DNA from: an uncultured Anaerotruncus sp.
GTDB taxonomy: Bacteria; Bacillota_A; Clostridia; Oscillospirales; CAG-272
Reading direction: 5' to 3'
Length of the DNA stretch: 5,293 nt
Assembly (NCBI GenBank): GCA_958414155.1
Contig: CATYWI010000124.1
Location: forward strand, 1 to 5,293
Shown in pieces: positions 1 to 5,293 of the stretch (its first letter is position 1; the number at the start of each line of letters is the position of its first letter). The translations under genes were made by a program, and so were the position numbers. The notes beneath the pieces were generated by a model, which did no database searches, was not told where the DNA came from, and was given only the letters and a program-made list of their open reading frames with translations.

Positions 1-1
1 C

Positions 2-487
2 AAAGCCTCGCTTCCCATGTTGGTGGCTTTTCTTCCGCTCATTCTGCTAAGTGCCGCCGAACGTACAGTCCGCGCCTGCGGAACTTCCGGCGGCTTGGTG
101 CGGCGCAATCTTGCGACGCGCACCGTCGGCAGATTGATAACGCTTGCGCTCGTATCGCTTTTCTGGACACAGATCAAGCTGCGTTCGGTATGGCAGCTCG
201 TTGATTATTTCCGCACTCTAACCGTGATCGGCTCATATCAGTCGTACAGGCTTTATATGACCATATACAACCGCGAGTATCTTTTTGCCGCCATGGTAGC
301 GCTGTGGCTGCTTTTGCCGGCGCTGCTCGGTCTTTGCGGCGTTGACTGGTCACGCGGCAAAGCCGGAACGGTGCTGCGCACACTGTATTGCGGAGGCATT
401 ATCGCGCTGTTCGTTTTCAGCATATATGTGGTTATGCCGCAGTATCCGGAATACGCCATGTCGCCGTTCAAGTACATCACGTTTTAG
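2..487 (+). CDS. MBOAT family O-acyltransferase (AlgI/DltB-like), C-terminal part only
   Basis: The frame is open from the left edge (KASLP precedes the first Met at 17), so this is the last 161 residues of a longer protein, not a gene starting at 17. MBOAT proteins are polytopic membrane enzymes that pass acyl groups across the membrane to extracellular polymers such as alginate, teichoic acid or other glycans. Visible here are three to four hydrophobic segments: LVAFLPLILLS at the start, RLITLALVSLFW, LFAAMVALWLLLPALLGL, and GGIIALFVFSIYVV. The pattern of a helix ending in FW, then a polar stretch, two more helices and an aromatic tail (FKYITF, compare the FIYFQF-type end of AlgI-like proteins) fits the MBOAT C-terminus. 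The catalytic His lies upstream of the window and cannot be checked. The AlgJ-like gene 18 nt downstream supports the call, because such pairs are typical of surface O-acetylation loci. Family assignment is from pattern memory and is moderately sure. Confidence 0.62.
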   Translation, partial: KASLPMLVAFLPLILLSAAERTVRACGTSGGLVRRNLATRTVGRLITLALVSLFWTQIKLRSVWQLVDYFRTLTVIGSYQSYRLYMTIYNREYLFAAMVALWLLLPALLGLCGVDWSRGKAGTVLRTLYCGGIIALFVFSIYVVMPQYPEYAMSPFKYITF

Positions 488-505
488 CGGACGGAGGGGT
501 GAGTA

Positions 506-1687
506 ATGAAGGATAAAAAAATCAGCAACAATGTTGAAAAATGCGCTCTCTCGCCGGGCTTTGCGCTCGTTTGCACCGTGCTTTTTGTCGGAATACTGCT
601 CTCGGGTGCGATATACTACGGAATATCGTCGATAATGGGACACGTTGACCTTTCGGATTCATATTATGACGGCAAAGAATACGATTTCAGCGGTGTATAC
701 GCGTTTGACGGCGTTTTCTTCCGTAATTCGCAGACGCTCGACGATATTGCGAAATACAAATATCTGCTTTTCGGCAGACTTGAAGACGACGGCGTGATAG
801 TCGGGCGCGACGGCTTTCTGTTCGGCGCATGTGACGATGAATACGGCTACGATTATGTTCGTGATTACATAGGCGAATTTGCCGACGTAGACACGACAGA
901 CGCGCTTTATGATGCCATAAAACAGCGCGAGGCTGCATTCGCGGCGGTGGGCAGCAGGTATGTTCTTGTCGTAATACCGAATTCGCAGACAGTGTACAGC
1001 GACAAATTGCCGGGGTACTTCGGAAATGTAAGCGATAAAACAAGGCTTGCGCGCCTTTCTTCGCGCATGCAGGCGGCGGACGAATCCTGTTTCCTTAATC
1101 TGACCGACGCCATGCGCGCCGCGCTCGGCACAGGTCAGCTTTACAACAATACCGAGAATTCACTGAACGCCCTCGGCGCGTATTATGCCTATCGTGCCGT
1201 GTGCGAGGCGGTGCCGGAGCTTACCGACACGGGCGCCGGGGTGATACCTCTTGCCGATTTTGAAATGTACCGTCATATCACCGACGGACGGGCGCTGGCG
1301 CGTCAGGCGGGACTTGAAAAGCTGATACGCAACGTTACGATATCGCTTTCAAGCGATACCTTCAGAAGATATACGCAGTACGGGTACTTCGGCGATGTTG
1401 AGGTTACATGCGCGCGCAGTGAGTTCAGACTGCCTACCCATCCTGCGGTGTTTATCGAATTTGCCGACGGAGGGGAATGGGATAAAATACTTATGTATGA
1501 GTATTTTTCGAATACCTTCGGCAATGTAGGATATCGCATAGGGCAGAAATATTCGCATTCGGATGTCACGCAGTTCTGTCCGGACGTTGTGATACAGTTT
1601 CTGCACGAGAACGAACTTTCCGCTCTTATCGACGGCGATACCGTGTCATCCTACCCCACGCAAGCCGGGAACGAAAAAAACAGTTGA
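506..1687 (+). CDS. AlgJ/AlgX/DHHW-like SGNH-fold protein, membrane-anchored, catalytic residues apparently lost
   Basis: A 393-aa protein with a cytoplasmic N-terminus, one hydrophobic signal-anchor at about residues 17-40, and an extracytoplasmic domain. Start: ATG at 506 with GGAGGGG at 493-499. Family landmarks in order: VIVGRDGFLFG (97-107, compare the V-x-G-K-D-G-W-L-F motif), YVLVVIPNSQTVY (152-164), LGAYYAYRAV (223-232, after the usual TDxHW/TDHHW motif), and CPDVVIQFLHENEL (358-371, compare PDVVIxExxER). Active members use a Ser plus an Asp-x-His to acetylate or deacetylate exopolysaccharide alongside an MBOAT partner. Here the TDxHW position reads TENSLN (216-221), so Asp becomes Glu and His becomes Ser or Asn. 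The G-D-S-F/Y position reads ADGGEW (320-325), so the nucleophile Ser becomes Gly. The frame is intact with no stop, so this looks like a maintained pseudoenzyme rather than a pseudogene. It is probably an adaptor or binding subunit for the upstream acyltransferase; that role is inference. Confidence 0.72.
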   Translation: MKDKKISNNVEKCALSPGFALVCTVLFVGILLSGAIYYGISSIMGHVDLSDSYYDGKEYDFSGVYAFDGVFFRNSQTLDDIAKYKYLLFGRLEDDGVIVGRDGFLFGACDDEYGYDYVRDYIGEFADVDTTDALYDAIKQREAAFAAVGSRYVLVVIPNSQTVYSDKLPGYFGNVSDKTRLARLSSRMQAADESCFLNLTDAMRAALGTGQLYNNTENSLNALGAYYAYRAVCEAVPELTDTGAGVIPLADFEMYRHITDGRALARQAGLEKLIRNVTISLSSDTFRRYTQYGYFGDVEVTCARSEFRLPTHPAVFIEFADGGEWDKILMYEYFSNTFGNVGYRIGQKYSHSDVTQFCPDVVIQFLHENELSALIDGDTVSSYPTQAGNEKNS

Positions 1688-1697
1688 AATAATCAAG

Positions 1698-1723
1698 ACC
1701 GGGGGATTGATTTTTCCCCCGGT
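1698..1723 (+). terminator. Hairpin terminator after the AlgJ-like gene
   Basis: The arms ACCGGGGG (1698-1705) and CCCCCGGT (1716-1723) form a perfect 8-bp GC-rich stem around a 10-nt loop, ATTGATTTTT. It begins 10 nt after the stop codon. The stem can extend by a G-U and an A-U pair at the base (1696-1725). The following T-run is weak (TTTATGTTAT), so termination may be partial. The next gene has its own promoter starting inside the loop. Confidence 0.7.
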
Positions 1724-1735
1724 TTATGTTATAAT
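1707..1735 (+). promoter_or_regulatory. Sigma-70/sigma-A type promoter of the MarR-ABC-ABC operon
   Basis: The -35 box TTGATT is at 1707-1712, followed by a 17-bp spacer and a perfect -10 box TATAAT at 1730-1735. The -10 is preceded by TG at 1727-1728, giving an extended -10 (TGTTATAAT). Transcription should begin near 1741-1743, leaving a leader of about 70 nt before the MarR start. The -35 box lies in the loop of the preceding terminator hairpin, so the two elements overlap. Confidence 0.82.
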
Positions 1736-1744
1736 AAGGTATAA

Positions 1745-1776
1745 CGTTGCGGTCGCAACGATTTTTATTGCGATCG
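1745..1776. promoter_or_regulatory. Putative MarR operator: dyad plus phased second half-site
   Basis: CGTTGCG-GT-CGCAACG (1745-1760) is a 16-bp dyad, perfect apart from its 2-bp centre. A related element, TTGCGATCG (1768-1776), repeats TTGCGGTCG (1747-1755) with one mismatch at a 21-bp pitch, about two helical turns. The dyad begins a few bases after the inferred transcription start, where a bound repressor would block initiation or escape. MarR proteins bind such dyads as dimers and usually autoregulate. That the 1813 gene's product binds here is inference. In RNA, 1745-1760 could also form a 6-bp hairpin with a GGTC tetraloop. Confidence 0.55.
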
Positions 1777-1812
1777 GACAGAAAAAACAGTCATGAAAGG
1801 CAGGAAACTGCA

Positions 1813-2265
1813 ATGCCGTCGCTTATGCGATATATAAATGTTATCAGCCGGTGCGGAGCGGCGTGGCGCGGAGATAAGCTCGCCGGGACGGATATAGGCG
1901 CGTCTCATACGAGCTATATACTTACTGTTTGCCGCCACCCGGGGATATCACAGGACAAGCTCGCCAAGCATATTTACATCAACAAGAGCAATGTAACGCG
2001 CAATCTTGCGTATCTCGAATCGTGCGGATATGTTGAGCGCCGCCAAAGCGAGGCGGACAGGCGCATAATAGAGGTATACCCGACCGAAAAAGCGCTTGAG
2101 ATCCTGCCCACGGTGCAGAAGGCTGTGCGCGAATGGAATGGGTACCTTACCGAGGACTTCACCGAGGAGGAGATGGAGATGTTCATGTCCATGCTCGCGC
2201 GTATCGCATCGCGCGCGGCGGATTATGCCAAGATCTCGTTTGAATCGGAGGACGAGAGCCAATGA
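1813..2265 (+). CDS. MarR family winged helix-turn-helix transcriptional regulator
   Basis: A 150-aa protein, normal for MarR repressors, which bind DNA as dimers and often release it on binding a small ligand. The wHTH runs from about residue 33 to 92: helix HTSYILTVCRHPG, the HTH (GISQDKLAKHI, then NKSNVTRNLAYLES as recognition helix), and the wing with the hallmark EADRR (80-84) before IIEVYPTEKA. A long C-terminal helix (about 117-140) with acidic TEEEMEMF should dimerise with the N-terminal helix. Start: ATG 1813 with AGGA at 1802-1805, spacing 7. An in-frame TTG at 1747 would add 22 residues but lies at the inferred transcript start within the dyad and lacks a Shine-Dalgarno site. The stop overlaps the first ABC gene by ATGA, so the protein is the local regulator of the exporter. 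Cys14, Cys40 and Cys71 exist, but redox sensing cannot be claimed. Confidence 0.92.
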   Translation: MPSLMRYINVISRCGAAWRGDKLAGTDIGASHTSYILTVCRHPGISQDKLAKHIYINKSNVTRNLAYLESCGYVERRQSEADRRIIEVYPTEKALEILPTVQKAVREWNGYLTEDFTEEEMEMFMSMLARIASRAADYAKISFESEDESQ

Positions 2266-4022
2266 GGACCATACTGAGCTACCTTAAACCGCATCGCAGC
2301 TTTATGTGTGTGTCGCTTACTGTAAAGGTGATGGGTACTCTTGTGGAGCTTGCACTGCCGTATATCCTCAGCCACATAATACAGAACGTGATAAAGCCCA
2401 TGGGCGCCGAGGCATCGCCCGATCTTGCCGCGGGCAGCCGCCGCATAATCATGTGGGCTGTGATAATGATAGTGTGTGCATTTCTCGGCGTGCTCGGCAA
2501 CGTTATTGCGAACCGTATGGCGGCAAAAACCGCTATGGAGGTCGCACGTGCGGTAAGGCACGATCTTTTTGAACGCACCATGACGCTCTCTCCGGCGCAG
2601 ACCGATACATTTACGGTCGAAAGCCTTGAAAGCCGGCTGACCGGAGATACCTACAATATACATAACTTTATAAATTCGATGCAGCGTATGGGCGTGCGCG
2701 CGCCGATACTCCTGATAGGCGGATTGGCTATAGCCGCAACGCTGGACCCCGTGCTGACGCTTGTTATGGTTGCCGTCCTGCCGTTTATTTTTATTGCCGT
2801 TTACGGTATCACAAGCCGCGGACTGCCGCTCTACACAAAGGTGCGGACCGCTGTGGATTCAATGACGCGTGTTGTGCGCGAGGATGCGCAAGGCGTCAGA
2901 GTCATAAAGGCGCTTTCAAAAACCGATTACGAGTGCCGCCGCTTTGACGGCGTAAACACATCGCTCGCCGCTATCGAAGGTCGCACCAACGCTACTATGT
3001 CGATAGCAAACCCGCTCATGAATCTGTTTATGAATCTCGGTATCACCGCGGTCGTTGTTGTGGGCGCGGTGCGTGTTAACGGCGGCTCGTCCGAGCCGGG
3101 CAAGATAATTGCGTTCATTCAGTATTTCACACTGATTTCAATGGCAATGATGTCGGTGTCGCGTATTTTCCTTATCATCTCCAAGGCAAGCGCCTCGGCG
3201 AACCGCATTGAAGAGGTGCTTCTTACGCCTCCCGATCTCGCGGTCGCCCCCGAGGAGGAATATCTGCGTCATCCCAACGAGACCGGCATCACATTCGAAG
3301 GCGTGGATTTTGCCTATAACGGCAAGGGCAAGGTGCTGCATGACATTAGTTTTTCGCTTCCGAAGGGCGGTACGCTCGGCATTATCGGCGCGACCGGAAG
3401 CGGCAAGACAACACTCCTGGCGCTTTTAATGCGCTTTTACGACGTGAGCCGGGGCGCTGTGCGTATAGGCGGGAGAGACGTAAGAGCTATTTCCGAAGAT
3501 GAACTGCACTCAATGTTCGGCGTTGCAATGCAGAATGATTTCATATTTGCCGGTACTATCGAGGAAAACATCGATTTCGGACGCGGACTGTCGCACGAAG
3601 ACATCGTACGCGCCGCAAGGATCGCTCAGGCTGACGAGTTCATCACCGGTATGCCCGAGGGCTACGGTCGTATGCTGACCTCAAAGGGAACAAACGTCAG
3701 CGGCGGTCAGCGTCAACGCCTGCTTATCGCGCGTGCCATTGCAGCGCGTCCGCAGATACTTGTGCTCGACGACGCCAGTTCTGCGCTTGATTACAAAACG
3801 GATGCCGCACTGCGTCGCGCACTGCGCGACGAAATAGCGGCAGAGGGCGGCAGCGTGGTCGTTGTGGCGCAAAGAGTCAGCTCGGTAATGAATTCCGACC
3901 TTATAATCGTGCTTGACGGCGGCAGAATGATAGCCTCCGGAACGCACGATGAGCTTATGGAGACCTGCGAGGTCTACCGTGAGATAAGCAGATCGCAGAT
4001 GGGAGGTGCTTTCCTTGAGTAA
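2262..4022 (+). CDS. Heterodimeric ABC exporter half, degenerate-site subunit (TM287/LmrC-like)
   Basis: A 586-aa membrane-domain/ATPase fusion, normal for half-size type IV exporters. The six-helix membrane domain spans residues 1 to about 310 (hydrophobic at about 16-40, 62-83, 145-160, 163-183, 250-271 and 281-307). The ATPase domain follows: Walker A GATGSGKTT (376-384), Q-loop Gln424 (AMQND), signature VSGGQ (479-483), Walker B ILVLDD (499-504), D-loop SALD (507-510). Two departures matter: the catalytic Glu after Walker B is Asp504 and the H-loop His is Gln537 (VVVAQRVSS). Both are known for the non-hydrolysing half of heterodimers such as TM287/288 and LmrCD, and the C-terminal CEVYREISRSQMG also resembles TM287. 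Start: ATG 2262, GGAGGA at 2247-2252, overlapping the MarR stop by 4 nt. The partner is the next gene. The substrate is unknown; multidrug export is suggested by the MarR linkage. Confidence 0.93.
   Translation: MRTILSYLKPHRSFMCVSLTVKVMGTLVELALPYILSHIIQNVIKPMGAEASPDLAAGSRRIIMWAVIMIVCAFLGVLGNVIANRMAAKTAMEVARAVRHDLFERTMTLSPAQTDTFTVESLESRLTGDTYNIHNFINSMQRMGVRAPILLIGGLAIAATLDPVLTLVMVAVLPFIFIAVYGITSRGLPLYTKVRTAVDSMTRVVREDAQGVRVIKALSKTDYECRRFDGVNTSLAAIEGRTNATMSIANPLMNLFMNLGITAVVVVGAVRVNGGSSEPGKIIAFIQYFTLISMAMMSVSRIFLIISKASASANRIEEVLLTPPDLAVAPEEEYLRHPNETGITFEGVDFAYNGKGKVLHDISFSLPKGGTLGIIGATGSGKTTLLALLMRFYDVSRGAVRIGGRDVRAISEDELHSMFGVAMQNDFIFAGTIEENIDFGRGLSHEDIVRAARIAQADEFITGMPEGYGRMLTSKGTNVSGGQRQRLLIARAIAARPQILVLDDASSALDYKTDAALRRALRDEIAAEGGSVVVVAQRVSSVMNSDLIIVLDGGRMIASGTHDELMETCEVYREISRSQMGGAFLE
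4001..4006 (+). promoter_or_regulatory. Ribosome binding site fixing the TTG start of the second ABC gene
   Basis: GGGAGG at 4001-4006 lies 8 nt before TTG at 4015, an ideal spacing, but 20 nt before the first in-frame ATG at 4027. This favours the TTG start, which overlaps the upstream gene's end by 8 nt and suggests translational coupling. Confidence 0.72.
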
Positions 4023-5293
4023 CGTAATGGGCGGGGGAGCTTCCGCAATGCTTGGCGATCCGCGAGCGCAAAGCAACCCCAACAATACAAACAAATCAAA
4101 AAAGCTCGATAAACGGACGCGCCGCAGGGTGCTCTGGCGGCTTGCGGGGTATCTCTGGCGCTGTCGCTGGCTCGTGCTTGCCGCGTTTGCGCTCATGCTG
4201 ACCTCAAATCTTTGTGCGCTTATCGGACCCAAGCTGTCGGGCAAGGCGATAAACGCCATCGACCTCGGGCAGGGAAATGTTGATTTTGATGCGGTATTCG
4301 GATATGCCGGACTTCTTGTGCTGGCATATGCGCTGTCGGCAGTGCTGTCTCTTTGCCTGTCGCTCCTGCTCGTCAAGCTGGGGCAAAAGATAACATACAC
4401 ATTGCGGCGTGAGATATTCGACCGTCTCATGCTCCTGCCTGTCGGGTATTTTGACATACACGCAACCGGCGACATAATCAGCCATATCTCGTATGATGTA
4501 GATACTGTCAATGCCTCTCTCTCGCACGACCTGCTTCAGATATGCTCAAGCGTGGTTACGGTAGTTTTCTCGCTTGCTATGATGATATCTATCTCGCCGG
4601 TCATAATCGTGATATTTGCGGTCACGGTCCCGATATCCATAATCACAACGCGGCTGAAAAGCAAAAATGTCCGTCCGCTCTTCCGTATGCGCTCGGCAAA
4701 GCTCGGAATACTCAACGGATATGCCGAGGAAATGCTGTCCGGACAGCGCACGATACGCGCCTACGGACGCGAGGCGGCGACAGTCGCTAAATTCGACAGC
4801 CGCAATGACGATGCATGCTCGGCTTACTATAACGCGGATTATCACGCTGCGGCGCTTGGACCGTCCGTCAACTTTATAAATAACCTTTCGATAGCGCTTG
4901 TTATAATGGTCGGCGGAATATTCTTTATGCTGTCGCTCACAGGCGTTGTGCAGCCGGCGTCGGTGATATTCCTTCAGCTGGGCGATCTTTCATCCTTCGT
5001 ACAGTATTCGCGCAAATTTGCGGGACCGATAAACGAGTTTGCAAATATTCTTGCCGATCTTCAGTCGGCGCTTGCCGCTGCGGAGAGGATATTCAGGCTG
5101 ATAGACGAGCTGCCGGAGAGCGCCGACGCTCCCGATGCCGAGGTGCTCTCGGATGTTGCGGGAGACGTGCAGCTTGAGCATGTGAGGTTCGGATATACAC
5201 CGGAGAAGATAATAATCAAGGATCTCAGCCTTTCGGCGCCGCGCGGCTCCACGGTCGCGATAGTCGGTCCTACGGGTGCCGGAAAGACCACGG
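4015..5293 (+). CDS. Heterodimeric ABC exporter half, partner subunit (TM288/LmrD-like), 3' end outside window
   Basis: The frame is open for 426 codons to the right edge, ending inside Walker A (GPTGAGKTT, 418-426), so the rest of the ATPase domain is missing from view. Residues 2-38 form a polar Gly/Asn/Lys/Arg-rich cytoplasmic extension (MGGGASAML, then NNTNKSKKLDKRTRRR), common in the TM288-type subunit. The membrane domain follows, with hydrophobic segments at about 50-72, 95-120, 172-192, 194-212, 286-307 and 313-330. The coupling-region motif YFDIHATGDIISHISYDVD (145-163) matches the F-D-x-x-x-x-G-D-I-x-S-R-x-x-x-D-x-D pattern of exporters, and GQRTIRAYGRE (243-253) is another family landmark. 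An ATPase strand VQLEHVRFGY (385-394) precedes Walker A. Start TTG 4015 is chosen for its Shine-Dalgarno spacing; ATG 4027 is the alternative. Its role is to pair with the preceding subunit and probably supply the competent Walker B Glu and His, which are not visible here. Confidence 0.92.
   Translation, partial: MSNVMGGGASAMLGDPRAQSNPNNTNKSKKLDKRTRRRVLWRLAGYLWRCRWLVLAAFALMLTSNLCALIGPKLSGKAINAIDLGQGNVDFDAVFGYAGLLVLAYALSAVLSLCLSLLLVKLGQKITYTLRREIFDRLMLLPVGYFDIHATGDIISHISYDVDTVNASLSHDLLQICSSVVTVVFSLAMMISISPVIIVIFAVTVPISIITTRLKSKNVRPLFRMRSAKLGILNGYAEEMLSGQRTIRAYGREAATVAKFDSRNDDACSAYYNADYHAAALGPSVNFINNLSIALVIMVGGIFFMLSLTGVVQPASVIFLQLGDLSSFVQYSRKFAGPINEFANILADLQSALAAAERIFRLIDELPESADAPDAEVLSDVAGDVQLEHVRFGYTPEKIIIKDLSLSAPRGSTVAIVGPTGAGKTT

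Noticed and set aside
1674..1680. Run of seven A residues near the end of the AlgJ-like gene as a slippage site.
   Set aside because: It is two codons before the stop, so slippage would change only the last residues. No stimulatory structure specific to it is evident apart from the terminator.
1745..1767. Hairpin CGTTGC-GGTC-GCAACG followed by ATTTTTATT as an intrinsic attenuator.
   Set aside because: The stem is only 6 bp and would lie at the very 5' end of the transcript, too close to the start for ordinary termination. A DNA operator explains the symmetry better.
1747..1812. A 22-residue N-terminal extension of the MarR protein from TTG 1747.
   Set aside because: The TTG sits within about 5 nt of the inferred transcription start and inside the dyad, with no Shine-Dalgarno site. 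ATG 1813 has AGGA at good spacing and gives the normal family length.
1793..1837. A 14-residue leader peptide frame (ATG 1793 to TAA 1837) overlapping the MarR start.
   Set aside because: There is no purine-rich ribosome site upstream (only an A-rich stretch), no regulatory codon bias, and no alternative RNA structure that would make it a convincing attenuator.
2306..2572. An 88-codon + strand frame inside the first ABC gene, and similar nested frames at 3208-3429, 4542-4790 and 4667-4879.
   Set aside because: They overlap strongly supported ABC coding sequence out of frame, have no good ribosome sites, and encode Arg/Cys-rich shadow peptides.
3681..4511. A 276-codon open frame on the minus strand.
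   Set aside because: It lies opposite two well-supported ABC genes, spans their junction, and its translation is Ser/Arg-rich with no recognisable domain. It is a shadow of the + strand coding pattern.

Overview
The window reads as an ordinary bacterial chromosome segment with all genes on the + strand and tight spacing. Two transcription units are separated by a 125-bp intergenic region (1688-1812). Strong purine-rich Shine-Dalgarno sites, a TTG start, a MarR-ABC-ABC operon and an acyltransferase/AlgJ-like pair suit a moderate-GC Firmicute, perhaps a Clostridia/Oscillospirales-type anaerobe. The taxonomic placement is inference. No rRNA, tRNA, CRISPR array or mobile element is visible.

Unit 1 (start of window to about 1723) ends a cell-surface polymer acylation module. 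It holds the C-terminal 161 residues of a membrane-bound O-acyltransferase (MBOAT, AlgI/DltB-like), then a 393-aa membrane-anchored protein of the AlgJ/AlgX/DHHW (SGNH-like) class. That second protein keeps the family's framework motifs, but at both places where the catalytic residues should sit they are replaced. It therefore looks like a pseudoenzyme. A GC-rich hairpin at 1698-1723 follows it as the likely terminator.

Unit 2 (promoter at 1707-1735, running off the right edge) is a drug-efflux type operon: a MarR-family repressor (1813-2265), then two half-size ABC exporter genes (2262-4022 and 4015 to beyond 5293). All three are translationally coupled by 4-nt and 8-nt overlaps. The first ABC half carries Asp for the catalytic Glu after Walker B and Gln for the H-loop His, the signature of the degenerate half of TM287/288- or LmrCD-type heterodimers. 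The second half, cut inside its Walker A motif, should supply the catalytically competent site. The promoter is near consensus with an extended -10, its -35 lies in the loop of the upstream terminator, and a 16-bp dyad with a second partial copy 21 bp away sits at the inferred transcription start. This suggests autorepression by the MarR protein.

Nothing here amounts to a wholly new system. The best leads are the inactivated AlgJ-like protein beside its MBOAT partner and the compact terminator/promoter/operator switch.
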